This document shows positions 1 to 11,246 of a stretch of 64,000 bases of DNA, in pieces. The DNA comes from Ceratorhiza oryzae-sativae (taxonomy: Eukaryota; Basidiomycota; Agaricomycetes; Cantharellales; Ceratobasidiaceae). The number at the start of each line of letters is the position of its first letter. Positions within the stretch are counted from its first letter, which is position 1. The notes under the pieces were generated by a model. It was given only the letters and a program-made list of their open reading frames with translations, was not told where the DNA came from and did not search any database. Position numbers and translations under genes: made by a program. Location of the stretch: contig JARWMV010000241.1 of assembly GCA_030998015.1 (NCBI GenBank), forward strand, positions 372,001-436,000, given 5' to 3'.

Positions 1-948
1 AACAAAGTGGGCAGACAAATGCATGTACGCCGAGTTGCTCGAGATGAACGATGTAGGAGACACTTGGGCATCTGGAGAGGACGATCGATTACCGAAAAAT
101 TTGGAGCGAGAGTGGGTTGCGCTCGCGCCTGTGCCAAAGGGCAAGAGGTGTATTGCCGTTTCGTTTGCCCCGGGCCCTGGTGAAGGTGGGTAGAATTCGG
201 ACACACATATTATATATTCAACTTATAGACGTGGTTAGCCACCAACGCACTCCAAGCGAATACGGCACTCCATTCGCGCGTTAAAGGATTGGCTTTCTTG
301 CGATTTCCGGCGCCATTACCTCCTGATACAGTGCTTGATTGTATCCTCGACGATGACGTTGCACAAACGGGTATTTTACACGTTCTGGATGTGATCAGAT
401 GGCGAGGTACGGATGTAGCTGATTGCGAGACGGACTTTCGGTGCGGTCATTTCCCTCATATAGTCTTCATATTAGATATGTATACCTTATTTCAGATTCT
501 GGTTTCGCGACGCCCGCCTTGCAGAGCTATTACCACAGCCTGAACCGACTCGAGCTGCAAACGGCACACGGCCATACCCACATCGCTTCCTTGGCGTTCC
601 CTATTACCTACCCCCGCTTACTCCAACTCTTTTTCTTCAATCAATCATTCCCGCGGCCCGGCTACAACCATTGTCGAATGAAGTAGATATGGAGACCGGA
701 GAGGGCGAATCAACGACACGAAAATCAGATGGGATTCTGCTCTATGTCAAAGAGGCAGCCTATACCTCGGGCGAGACTCCACTCAGTTGTTGGGTGCCGG
801 CAGCTCCTCTTGATGATGCTATGGACCAGGAGGCACCGATCCAGGTCTTTCAGCGGTGAGTTTCAAGCTTTGAGCCTTGGCTTATCGCCTGACCCAGTTA
901 TCCAGTTTGGTGTCGAGGCGCGTCTCGGCTTCCGTTGACATGATGTGA
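1..948 (+). CDS. Snurportin-1 (m3G-cap snRNP import adaptor), 5' truncated
   Basis: Nuclear import adaptor that binds the trimethylguanosine cap of spliceosomal snRNPs and hands them to importin beta. Only the cap-binding domain is inside the window; the N-terminal importin-beta-binding part lies to the left. Reading from base 2, the exons join across introns 186..238, 441..495 and probably 856..905. The spliced product carries family landmarks: EWVALAPVPKGKRCIAVSF, then LHSRVKGLAFLRFPAPLP, DVIRWRGTDVADCETDFRF, and DGILLYVKEAAYTSGETPL followed by SCWVPAAPL. Order and spacing match animal snurportin. If the last intron is not spliced, translation stops at 859; splicing it adds a short LVSRRVSASVDMM tail ending at 948. 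The last intron has a GTGAGT donor and CAG acceptor, so I prefer the longer model. Confidence 0.85.
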
Positions 949-1053
949 CGAAAACTTAACGATAGTTCTCCGCTACGAGTCCATGCCGATGTATTCTATC
1001 AAACCATCACCATCCATGTAAAATACAAGAGGTATAGAGATACATTCTATTGA

Positions 1054-2261
1054 TCATTCGGTACTGGTGAGACTCTTCCCTCGCGAGTGCTTATTCTTTC
1101 GTCGCCGTGCCGTCGTAGATATTCCAGAGGCTTCAGATAACTCTATATGTGATGTTGATGAAGGTGCTGGAGAGGAAGGTGCCGATTTCGGGTTCAATTT
1201 CGTTCGGAACTTGGGAAGCGGCCCGATATTCCACCACGTTCTAGCAAGGAACAGTACGGAAAGGACGACAATACACCCCGCGCGCGCATCCTCGTGAGAC
1301 CACGCCTGTGGTACAATATCTTTTTCGGTAGTTCCTTTGGACCCAGTCAAGAGAGCATAACTCGCGTGTATATCCGTCCAAAATTGTTGGTTCTGTTCGG
1401 ACTACCAATGAAAATGAATCAGTGCAGTTTCAAAATATCCGCTGTATGCGCCTACCCTCCAATGGGTGAGCATGGCCCATAACGCAGTCACAACTGGCGC
1501 GCTCCATAAATCGATCGCAGTCCAACCCCACGGGAGGGCCTCGGGCGGTGTTCGGTCGACTCGCCACCCACGTGGGTCGAGCATGTTTAGAAGGTTAACG
1601 AAAAAGAACCCCCCGTTCGTGAGAACCTGCCAAATTTCTGTCGTATGAGCAGTCCGATAAAGTGACTGAACAATTTATTAAACTCGCCTCGGACGTTATC
1701 AGGAGCGCAAGGGGTGAATTGGCGACTGCTGGATCGGGATGCCTGGCCACCAAGGCAGGGGCAAAATCGCACAACAAAAGTGCTCGTCCGAATGCATCAA
1801 AAATCGAAATTGGAAGTTCGACGGGGAACAAAAATGGGGGTGGGCTGGTGAATTATAAGTAGCCAAGCGCATGAAGACAGCCGGATCACCTACTCTTGGA
1901 TCAATTCATTGGCGAAGAACTGAGCCCCCATGAATAATAACGTAACATTAGGCGACAGGAGAAACCCGGGTGTAAGTGATAAGAGCGAGCCTGGTTTGGG
2001 ATGAGGTATGATACAAAGAATCGAAATGTACCGCTCACACATGATAGCCTCTCCTCCAAACAGGATAAGGGCAGTGATCCAGGGTGACACTTGTGTATCG
2101 ATTGCTTGAGTACCGGTACCCTTTAGTTTCTTGATTTGCCTTAATACTATAGAGAGCCTAATAGCGCCAACAATATCCATGAGTCCGAACGGTATGCCCC
2201 ATCGTTGAAGTATAGGTGTTCGCAACACCCCCAAAAGATGGGCAACGGAGGCGAGGCTCAT
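1054..2261 (-). CDS. Uncharacterized multi-pass membrane protein
   Basis: I do not recognise the family with certainty. The first exon (ATG at 2261, down to about 1892) encodes alternating hydrophobic stretches, including WITALILFGGEAIMCERYIS and LLSPNVTLLFMGAQFFANEL. Later exons read in frame through QVLTNGGFFFVNLLNMLDP, then DLWSAPVVTALWAMLTHW, and end in a last helix (CIVVLSVLFLARTWWNIGPL) followed by a short Ser/Lys/Arg-rich tail that stops at 1054. At least three introns are needed. The gene is convergent with snurportin, about 105 bp apart. Exact exon edges between 1590 and 1890 are uncertain. The overall look (five to seven helices and a basic cytosolic tail) is common among lineage-specific Agaricomycete membrane proteins; an RTA1-like relationship is possible but unproven. 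Confidence 0.55.
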
Positions 2262-2468
2262 GAGTGCTCAAACGATTAATCCCACAAAAACGGGGTTAGT
2301 AAGACACAGCGAATGCCGTATGATGTATATGGTCGAGTACAGGAAGCCCCGTGCGTGCTCTTTAGATAAGCATTCAGGCCAATCCGAGACACCAGCGCTT
2401 ATCGATCAGATGTGGCTACAAAAGTGTGAGCGATCCCATCCAATCTGCGGAGTGCAACCACATCAGCC

Positions 2469-3438
2469 ATGACTGGAGAAGGTGCGCGGTAGTATTCGTT
2501 TCGGTTTAATGTGGCTTCTCACGATATAACCAGCTACACCATTAAGCTCATCAAAAGCTGACGGTCAGGCGAAACCCCGACACCCAAAATTCTACTTCGA
2601 TAATACTCTGGTAGTCCTAGAGGTGCATTCAATTCTGATCCATCCCCTAGAAATTATACAATCCCTGACCGCTTTAGGTCGAAGGAATACTATTCAATGT
2701 ACACAAATACCAACTAATGAAGTCAGAGACATTCTCAGATATGTTCAAGGCGGCCAACCAAGACCCAGACGAAGGTACTACACCTGATAAGCCGATTGTT
2801 CTTGAAGGCGTAAAGGCATCCGACTTCGAATGTTTATTGACGGTTCTATACGCTACGTAAGTACAGAACATGAAACTATGGGCGTCTATGAAGTATATTA
2901 TATCAACAGCCGTTTTTCTAATTACCAACCTGCCCCTGAAGCAGCCCTCATAATACCAGCTTTTCGCTTAGCCAATAAGTGGAACTTCGAAGATCTCCGT
3001 TCCTTCTTGCTGCCTCTCGCCGAGAAGGAGCTGAGCGATATCGACAAGGTCGTCTTCGCACGGGAGTTTGATATCAAAGATTGGCTTGCCCCAGCTCATA
3101 CAAGATTATGCCAACGAGAAGAGCCCTTCACTCCAGATGAAGCAAACAAGCTGGGGACTCAAAGTCTTTTGCTGATCCTTCGGATCCGAGAAGAATTTTA
3201 TCGCAGACCTCGTACCACAAACACAGGAACATCGGGGTATTATTGTGTTCCCTGTGCAGCTGGCCCGGGCTTCGCGTATTATGGCGGTTCCGTGAACTGC
3301 CAGATTTGTGGTGCTTATCGTAGTAATACTTTAAGTGGTCCGAGCCTCAACGCCAACGGGCCAAACCAGTCGGTTGGCTCTTCAATTGAATCGAAAGTGA
3401 AGAAGTGGGTAGACGATGACTTCTCGTTCACCGCGTAG
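2469..3438 (+). CDS. BTB/POZ domain protein
   Basis: BTB domains dimerise and often recruit targets to cullin-3 ligases; the role of this protein is unknown. Model: exons 2469..2481, 2534..2622, 2678..2856, 2910..3438 (269 aa), all introns 52-55 bp GT-AG and phase-consistent. The BTB core runs FYFDNTLVVLEVEGILFNVH, then KYQLMKSETFSDMF, then GVKASDFECLLTVLYAT. A helical back half follows (LIIPAFRLANKWNFEDLRSF), typical of the large fungal BTB family. The C-terminus has two CxxC pairs (CVPC ... CQIC) separated by about 17 residues, which could bind zinc. The tiny first exon (MTGEA) was chosen because it gives the only upstream ATG in phase. Nothing in the neighbourhood indicates a pathway. Confidence 0.75.
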
Positions 3439-4639
3439 ATTCCGAAAGGGTGATCCAACAATGGTGAGCGAGCTATCGGCTGGAGCAGAGTCTGTTGAAC
3501 GAATGTGATGCATTGCGTGTAAACCCGATGTCGTACTTGTGATTCTGCTCACCTTTCTATCGTATGTTCTGTCCTATGTTGTATGTGAATTATATCCTCT
3601 GATCGTCGTTTTCACAACGATGTATCTCCGTGCACCCGCTCCGCTTTATCCCGTTGTACTGTATATAAATGAGCAAATTCTCGCTTCAACCCTCAGCGAA
3701 ATTTTACTATTCTCATTAGTGCCCAACTACTTGTTCAATTGCTTATTATCCACTGCGCTACATACTCCTGAAGCGCACCCCATTGGTCTCGCTTCAACAG
3801 AATCTCGTTAATCTAAACCTTGAGCAGGGGCTACTTCGCTCAGCCTTGCGACAGTTTGATGAATTCCCCACATCCGCCGGGAGGGCTGAACCACGATGCA
3901 GTAGTCCAGGGAAGAGGATGTTGACTATGTATGCGTACATGCGAATAAGCGATCGCGTACGCCTAATTCGGGCGATTTATTCCATAGCTCAAAAAACAAT
4001 AGAGATAGAGACAACGTGCCTCAGCATGATGATCAAACTGAGCCGAGAGACAAAAGAGTTGGAGGTCATCTAGAGTTTGAGCCCCCCCCTGTGGTTACGC
4101 ATAGCGCTACGTGTTTCCTCCGCTCATACAAGCAGATGACAGACAGTAAAGCAATCCCAATATGTTGCTCCCAAAATATTACACAAATGTTTCAATTTAC
4201 CAAGGCGGAACCATTTATGCCAAGGAGCCTCGGAATATCGGCAGAGCCGGCTAGATGCAAGTAAAACAGGAGAGAAAGTGCTGAAACAAAGTCACCCCCA
4301 ACCTCACGTGATGCTCAGGTGCTCTTCCACAGAGTCGAACTGAATCGTATTCACGTTTTGTGGTACGTTAGAGCGCACCCAATGACTCTAGCGAGTGTTA
4401 TGGAGTGGTTCAACACGTCGTTTGCCCCTTGTGATTCTCGCTCAATGTCGCCTGACTGGCGACGGAGCCAAACCATTCACCCTTCCCCGGAACCTGAGCG
4501 GCTGTCCAACCGGGGGATGTTTTTAGACTAAATGCCAAGAGACGGCCAGCAGATAGGCCCAGAGTAGCAGTGGGTGGGGGGCTCGTGGGCTGGGCTATAA
4601 GGCTACCGGGGGGAGACAAGGAACCCTCGCCGCGAGCTC
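3439..4639. other. Intergenic, no supported gene
   Basis: Only short overlapping open frames on both strands. None shows a domain, a signal peptide or phase-consistent splicing. Base composition is unremarkable. Confidence 0.5.
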
Positions 4640-5580
4640 AAGATGCGCTTCCCCCGTCATCTTGTGCTCGCTTCTGGTTGCCTCAAATCGCTCCGTGCGG
4701 CCCATATGACCACGTAAGTGCCCACTTGGTGCGTTCCCAACGTCCCACCTTCATGATTTCCTTTTTAAGTGTGTCGGTCTCAGCTGGTCTGGCCTCCGGT
4801 TGGCCTTTTCTTGCTACCGCCGAATCTTATTGCTGACACAGATCTGGCGTTGTATGTTATGCCGGTCGCTGCCGCTGGTCGGAGCCCGAGGGTCGACGCC
4901 GTTGGCTCTATCGTCAAGTTTTGGACGGAAACCACGTCGAATGTCATGAATGTTGACGCGGAGTTCGTCTACCGTACCGTTGGTAAATTGATGAGGTCGT
5001 GTGACCGCCATACTGAAACTCTGGTTCATACGCAACCTGTGCTTAGTCCGATGATTCTGCAAGATGAGTGTCTCTATCGCTGGTACCATAACTAATCCTA
5101 CCTGAGCTACCCTCCCAATCACTTTCCTACCCATTATCCTATCCTTATGGACATGACATGCACCCCTATCTGGTTCATATCCCCTGCTCCCGCGCCGCTC
5201 GTTAAACCACCCCTGTTATACTTCGGGCCCCCATCCGCTGGCCCGAATCGCCGACCGCCGCCATAGTTTTCGGGCAGTGCACACCCTATCGCGTGCTTCC
5301 TACTCGAGGAGGGACAGTTATCGAGACTGCCTCGAGCGACCCAACCGAGGGAATGATTCAAATGATTCAGTACAAGCGTGTTCTGGACGACCCGATGCTG
5401 GGCAAACTCGAAGAACTTAACTAGAAGAACGAGATGTTCGTGGTGTATTGGCCTCCTTCGTGCACCCAGGACAACTGTGCACTGCTCATCTATGTCAAAC
5501 GATCCAGGGTGGTTTACATCCACGTTCTCGAATGTTGGGTCGTACTTTGGTATTGTCATATGGTGACTAGGATGTTACGG
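4640..5580 (+). pseudogene. Possible decayed coding region of unknown family
   Basis: Several segments read like protein but do not join without stops. On the plus strand 4845-5095 is open and ends ECLYRWYHN. After a stop, 5210-5420 reads through PTAAIVFGQCTPYRVLPTRG and KRVLDDPMLGKLEELN to an in-frame TAG. The same frame then continues NEMFVVYWPPSCTQDNCALL for another 50 residues. The opposite strand also has open frames here, so this could be chance. I do not recognise the family; a degenerate single gene or transposon fragment would both fit. Confidence 0.25.
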
Positions 5581-6526
5581 CTCCTCTGAGCTATGTGCAA
5601 TGTGCACTAAAGTGAACACTAGTTTGCTTTTTCATAGCATGCGCCTGTCATCTGACCTACCGAATAGTTCGGTGGATTCATCAGGCTTTACGCAGTGAGT
5701 AGCTCGGCATACCAAGGTCAAATATTTGGCTCATTGATCCCTTAGGTGCGCTCATGCATATTTTCGGCTTGGTCAAGTTGATTTCGGCGCGAGTTATACT
5801 GGGTATATGTATCTAAATTTCTCGCAAAAACATTCGTTGTAGACCTCTGATTGAAATGCCGGTTTTGGCCTCTCGGCGTTTATTTTTTGATCGGCGAGTT
5901 ATATTGAAAACAGCCATAATCCATAAATAAAAATATGATTCTGGAAAGGAAACCCTATAGTTTAATTGAACGCTATAACATAAAGAGTCTGACTAACTTA
6001 TAGCACTTGATTGTGGATAGTTGAGTATTGATATAGCAGATCCATGTATTTCGGATTGCGTAATGGCTTTTGACTTTCAGTTTTCGAATCCATTTGCGAA
6101 ATAAAATCATGTTTAGGAAGCTTTCATATTCAACAATAGTGACGATCGCATCATCCACGGTCAGTAATGCCCGGAAGTACTTTGATCGGCCGAGATTACT
6201 TCCATAATAATAGAGATTGGAGCTTGGAGGCTTAGAGCTCAAATGCTGTACGCGTGTCGTCTGACAGCTGCGAATTCAATTTGGTCAAATCCAGTTGTGG
6301 CTTGTCGCGGGCTTGGGTGGTGTTGCCCGGTGGCACTCGCACCTCGACGGCGACTCGGTTTCCCTTGGCCGAGACCACTCGTTTTGCATAAGCTGCTTGC
6401 TCTACGTGCCAATCCCCCTTCATCACCTTTTGCTGGACATAAAATAGGTCGCTGTCAAGGATGCAACGGCATACAAAACGATCCACTGCTCTACCAATCA
6501 CTTGAAGCCTTAATCGTTCCTGAATC
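5581..6526. other. Intergenic, AT-rich, nothing supported
   Basis: Short frames only. A 165-codon minus-strand frame (6232..6729) overlaps the secreted-protein candidate and has no recognisable domain. Confidence 0.4.
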
Positions 6527-6715
6527 ATGTACTTCTTCATCCGCTCCATGCTCGCGGCTAGCCTCATCGCCTTGAGTGCCTCGATCGCCGTCTCCGCCGC
6601 ACCTATCTCGGGTCTGGAAGAACGTAACAGTATCGGCGTACGGATATGCCGCCCATGCATGAAAGTGAAAGTGAGCCTCTGGTCCCGTATGCTACATTGT
6701 AACTTCGGATGCTGA
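6527..6715 (+). CDS. Candidate small secreted protein
   Basis: Short gene whose N-terminus is a convincing signal peptide: MYFFIRSMLAASLIALSASI continuing to a small-residue cleavage region (VSAAP). The mature part is about 38 residues, begins SGLEERNSIGVRICRPC, and has three cysteines in the unspliced form. An alternative model splices a GTGAGC..TAG intron at 6671..6735 and ends at 6810, giving about 72 aa with a basic tail. The family is not recognised. It sits in a gene-poor stretch, as fungal effector-like genes often do. An overlapping minus-strand frame of 165 codons is the main competing explanation. Confidence 0.45.
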   Translation: MYFFIRSMLAASLIALSASIAVSAAPISGLEERNSIGVRICRPCMKVKVSLWSRMLHCNFGC

Positions 6716-7036
6716 AATCTTACTAGCATCCATAGCTTTCGGACAATTTGATTCTACTCAAACGCAAGCCCATACGTAGTGCAGATAGGCTGTGGCGAAT
6801 GTGTACTTAGGTTTCGCATGTAACGAATCAAATGTTGGTGGATTCTCTCGTCCCTTTGAGTGAACCTTTCGCAGACAGGCAGCGGGCAACGCGCTATAGA
6901 GCCTCGCTGAAATAGACCACCCTTCGGGGAGTCAGAAACCTTTTCCCCTCTCACACATACCCGTTCATCTCGTCACTGAACATATCGTCACACCCGAGCT
7001 CTGAATCGCCAAATACTGTCCTGTTATACAGACACT

Positions 7037-7206
7037 ACCAAATTGGCCAAGATTCACGACTGCACCATGTGGCCATGAGTGATGCCTATTATCAGGACAG
7101 CTCACGAGTGCTCAAAAACGAGCCCTCGTGATTGGTCTTGATAGTAGGTATCACTCGGAAGCACTGTGCACACTCCAGAGTGCTCGTGACCCCCATCAAA
7201 TTGAGC
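7037..7206. mobile_element. Fold-back MITE, family 1, copy 1
   Basis: About 170 bp whose two halves are imperfect inverted repeats. The ends are CCAAATTGGCC (7038) and TCAAATTGAGC (to 7206). Inner arm pairs include CCTATTATCAGGAC against the reverse complement of GTCTTGATAGTAGG, and CTCACGAG against CTCGTGA. A diverged copy in opposite orientation lies at 33541..33709. There is no coding capacity, so it would be a non-autonomous element; I could not define a target-site duplication. Confidence 0.75.
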
Positions 7207-8811
7207 TGTGTTTGAGCTCTGCTTGAGGGATCCTTGATTCTCGTCGAGGTCAAGGATATATTGGCTATCACCAGTTGCGATCGGCTTACAATGCCTCTAA
7301 CCTCATAAGGGCGAGGTTTAAATTCCGCTGGCGAGGGAACTCCCAGTGTTGAATACCACGGAAAATCCACATACCGTCGCATAAGGCAAGTATATGCAAT
7401 TACTGGAAGACAAATACGATATCAACTGAAGAGGCCATAGGCGTACAAGCGAGCGCGGGTGAGTGAAGTGAGAATGAAACAGAAACAGTCTAATGTAGCT
7501 ATAGATGACGAGAAAGAGAAAGAAACATAAAACATAGATGAGGAAGAAAATGGCCGGAGAGAACAGAATAGGGTCGGCCGCGAGGACCACGGGGAGGCGC
7601 ATATGTCCGCCAGTAGTTAGTAAGAAATATGTGGCGAGCCTCTCAATATTTCTAGGAGTTATTTAGGGCCGGTAGGCACACGAGACGGTAAAAGGGAAAG
7701 TTGGTGTGAGCGGGCGTGAGTACACTCAGCATGGACTGAATGTCTCCAAGTCCAGCACAGGTCATCTCGATATTCAATATGGTGAAACGCACTCAGTTTT
7801 ACTAGCAAACATAGGTCTATGTGACAATATATGCATGCAATAAAATATGTCAAAAATGGAATTGAGATGAATTGTGTTAAAGGGAGAAGCCTCAAAAGTG
7901 TGCGTGATTGTTAGAAATGGTCTAAAACATGTTACAAGGAGAAGGCAAAAAGCTGGAAATGTTAGATTTTGACACACTCATGTCAAATTTTACCATGTCC
8001 AGCTCGCATAGAGACAAGCTGGGGGATTAAGCGCCAGGCGGTTCCGTGTTAAGGCCGTGTGGCTGGTCGTAACAACGATTGGAGGGACAATGCCCGAGTT
8101 GCAAAGCTAGAACCACTCCTTGGTGGGCTCCTTGGAGAATTTATGATAATTCAACGAGAAGATGTACCATTCCGCATCTTAATTCGGACCGCCAGAATGT
8201 CTTTGCAGAGGCAAGGCGATAGTCGCCTCAATGTCAACGCCAAACCCCTTTCTGGCCCCGACTCACGATACGGCGTCTGCTGCCAAGTTGCCCCACCTAT
8301 TGGTCAAGGGGTTGCACGATGTGGACCTTGAATACTCACATATACAATGGCCCATGTATTATGATCGGGCGCTATGATTACGGCAGCCAACAGGGAATGT
8401 TGAAGCCAGTCAGTGATATGGGTCTGCTCATTTGAAAGAACCGTAAACCGGATAAGTCAGAAACCATAGGTTCTTCCTGGGGGGGGGTGTGCAGACGGTC
8501 TGTATATGCGCCGAGCTCAACGGTCGATGTATATCCCAGTGTGAGCGTTGATTGGATGGATAAATGAATCATTTCAAGGAAAGAGGTGAACAACGCGATA
8601 TAGCTGTGTACTGGAGATTCGACGTGTTTGAGGGGTTGAACAGGCGTAGATTTGGCAATTATCGTATTTTATTGAGCGAGCTAAGCGCCGACACGACGAT
8701 GAGTCAGTTGAAATTGCCACCTTCCATATTCGGTCGTTCTAGTAAAGTCTCCACCATTCTACGTCCATCTCCGGTGCACCACAATATGTGCGTCACCCTC
8801 GTGCTTGGGCC
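7207..8811. other. Intergenic, no supported gene
   Basis: Contains a purine-rich stretch at 7480-7560 (GAGAAAGAGAAAGAAAC type) and many short frames. The right end is the upstream region of the BAG gene. No coding signal is supported. Confidence 0.5.
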
Positions 8812-8817
8812 TATAAA
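8812..8817 (+). promoter_or_regulatory. TATA box of the BAG-domain gene
   Basis: TATAAA lies about 95 bp upstream of the ATG at 8912 and is followed by a pyrimidine-rich tract, the usual fungal initiator context. Broken TTC/GAA-like units at 8722-8757 resemble a weak heat-shock element but do not match the consensus well. Confidence 0.5.
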
Positions 8818-8911
8818 GCCTCGGTGGACCGCTCTCTCCTCTCTCCACTTTTGCTTCCCGTCATAACTTGGGCCTGGCACTCTACTCTGACTACAGGCGA
8901 CACTTGGCACC

Positions 8912-10462
8912 ATGTTTCCATTTGGCTACAATCCATACGGGTCTTCGTACCAGTCATACGACCCCTACGAGCAGATCCTCCTCCAACAGGAGCTCCAAAG
9001 ACGTCGCCAAGCCGAAGAATACGCTCGTCGCCGGCAGATCGAGGAGCTCAATCGTCGTCGTGCGGCCCAACTCGAGTATGCGCGCCGCGAAGCTGAGCTC
9101 CAGCGTCGCCGCGAGGCCGAGGCAGCCCGCCAACGCCAATTAGAACTAGAGGCACGCAGGAGAAAGCTTAGCGAACCTGCTCGTCCCCGCGTCAGGGTGG
9201 GCGGTCCGGGCTCGCGCCATTCGATGTTCGACGGTGGTATTCAAGATTTGTTCGATGCGCTCTATGGCCACACTCGCCCTCGATCACCCTCGCCATCTGC
9301 AGCGGGGCGACGCTCTGCGTCCTCAGCTCCTAAGGCGGAAAGGGTTCGGTCGCCCTCTGCAGAACCTAAGTCAAGAGTACGGTTTGCCCCTGATGACGTG
9401 AGTGAAATTCTGAGTATTAAACCCGTGGGCTATACTGATGATCTATTCTCCTAGCAGAGCGCGGTGTCTGATTCTGAAGACCAAGCCGCCGATGGTGAGG
9501 CTTCAAAGGGCATACCCATCACCGTCACTACCGCAGACGAAACCATGGACACTACCCCTGACCAGGTCGATTCGTCTCCGTCTCGAAAAGCTGTTGACGA
9601 AATATTGTCCAAATTCGCCAAGCTAAAATCCGAGTTCATCTTCCCCTCCAAGCTCGACTTCCTCCCCTCACCAGAGGGCGCATCCACGCCCACCCCCAAG
9701 CTCGCGTACACTCTGAACAATGCTCCACTACACCAATACGAGCACTTGCTTACCGGTCTTCTCACACAACTCGATGCTGTCGAATCTTATGGTGACGCAG
9801 AGGTCCGCAAGGCGCGCAAGGATGCTGTCAAGGAGATCGAGAAGGAGTTGGAGGAGTTGGACGTGAAGAAGGTACAAGATTGGAGGAGCCAGTTCGAACC
9901 CCCAGTGGTCGTTGAGCCAACACCCAAGCCGGCCCCCGATGGCGAGAAGGTTGAGGAGGTGTCGTCCAACACGGAGGTCGCTCCGGATGCTCAAACCTCC
10001 GCTCAAGCTCAAGCTTCATTTGACCCTGCATCGGTTCCGCTTCCGCAGGGCGAGGATCGGGATCTGCATATGGACATCATCTCGGAGCCCAATCCCACCG
10101 TCTCCGAGCCAATAGCGACCGATACCACACCCGCTCAACCTGTGTCTGGTGTGGAAGATGCGGAGGCCCACTTGCCACAGCCGGCGGCAGATACTCAATC
10201 CTCCGAAGATGTTCATCTCGCCTCGGCCATGCCCCGCCCATCATCCCCTGTACCCGATCCCCATGCTGATCGCACGATCATATCCGGCCAAGAGACGCCC
10301 GTAAAACCCGCTCAGGAAACTCCTACTGCGACTGTACCTGCCAGCGAGGCAGAACACGATACAACAGAGGAAGATTATGTGAACATAACGTCCGAGGCGA
10401 AATCTGCTCATGGAGAGGATGATGATGGAAAAATCAAGGACGATTGGCAGTTGGAGTTCTAG
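8912..10462 (+). CDS. BAG-domain protein (Hsp70 nucleotide-exchange co-chaperone)
   Basis: BAG domains bind the Hsp70 ATPase domain and promote nucleotide release. Exons 8912..9397 and 9455..10462, with one GTGAGT..TAG intron, give 497 aa. Residues 1-90 are Tyr/Gln-rich and then a charged coiled coil (QRRRQAEEYARRRQIEELNR). Around residue 240 comes the BAG helix bundle: AYTLNNAPLHQYEHLLTGLL, then QLDAVESYGDAEVRKARKDA and VKEIEKELEELD. The C-terminal 190 residues are low-complexity, acidic and Pro/Ser/Thr-rich. The coiled coil plus C-terminal BAG layout is common in fungal Snl1/BAG-like proteins, but there is no membrane anchor, so it is probably cytosolic. A TATA box precedes it. Confidence 0.85.
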
Positions 10463-10840
10463 TTTATTCGTCTGGAATGTTTTTTTTTATGTATTGTTCT
10501 TGTGGAAGGACTGATCGTGTGATATTTCATGTATTATAGCGTGCCCTGTTGCCTATTTGGGTTGCAATGCATACATATTGACTATTTACGCTGTGGAGAG
10601 ATTTTATGAACCATCACGGTTCAGATCAGATGAACACACTCAAACCGAAGCTCGGAACGGTGTTTTTGGTATTCCCTACAATACCGCAATCTTCCGCAAG
10701 AATCGAAAGGAGCTGGAGCAACTACTGCATTCTCGTCGTAAATACAGATACACTTGGTCGTCCATCACATTGAATAATCAATCATCTCAACTCCAGCAAC
10801 AAGACAAACTGCGGGGACGGAAAAACTACCAAATTCATGT
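10463..10840. other. Intergenic between convergent genes
   Basis: Shared 3' region of the BAG gene and Egh16-like A. T-rich just after the BAG stop. No gene seen. Confidence 0.6.
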
Positions 10841-11246
10841 TTAGATCCAGTATCCGCTGAGCGCGCCAGCGATACGAGAGCGAACGACGCGCTTCTTCTC
10901 GACGCTAGGGGTTTGGCCGTTTTCAAGCTCCGCAATGAGCTTATCTTCAAGGGCGCTGTAAACGTTAAGTTAGAAATCAGGGGTAGATCAAAGGGAAAAA
11001 GCGAATGGGACGCACGCATCCTGAGCGTCCTCATCAGCAAATTCGTCGGCACTAGCGAATGCACGCTTTTCGACCTGGGGAGTCTGGCCGTTCTCGAGTT
11101 CGGCAATCAGCTTAGCTTCGAGTTCGCTGGATATGAGACGATATGTGAGTTGCGCATCTTAAACTCAAAATTTCAGGGAGCAGGACGTACGCATCCTTCG
11201 CATCCTCGTCAGCAAACTGGTCAGCGCTGGCCACATCACGCTTCTC
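10841..11246 (-). repeat. Triplicated exon module with dibasic sites in Egh16-like A
   Basis: Three related units: KRDVASADQFADEDAKDA (to 11191); ELEAKLIAELENGQTPQVEK then RAFASADEFADEDAQDA (exon 11016..11126); ALEDKLIAELENGQTPSVEK then KRVVRSRIAG (exon 10841..10955). EKR or EKKR sites lie at 11238-11246, 11063-11071 and 10889-10900. Introns between units are in the same phase (after GC of an Ala codon), which allows clean exon duplication. Kex2-type cleavage at KR would release peptides; that is inference. Confidence 0.8.

Noticed and set aside
5134..5559. 141-codon minus-strand frame
   Set aside because: Gly-rich tail and no domain; it overlaps plus-strand segments that look more protein-like, so neither is secure.
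8722..8760. Heat-shock element upstream of the BAG gene
   Set aside because: TTC/GAA-like units are present but spacing and bases deviate from the alternating nTTCnnGAAn pattern.
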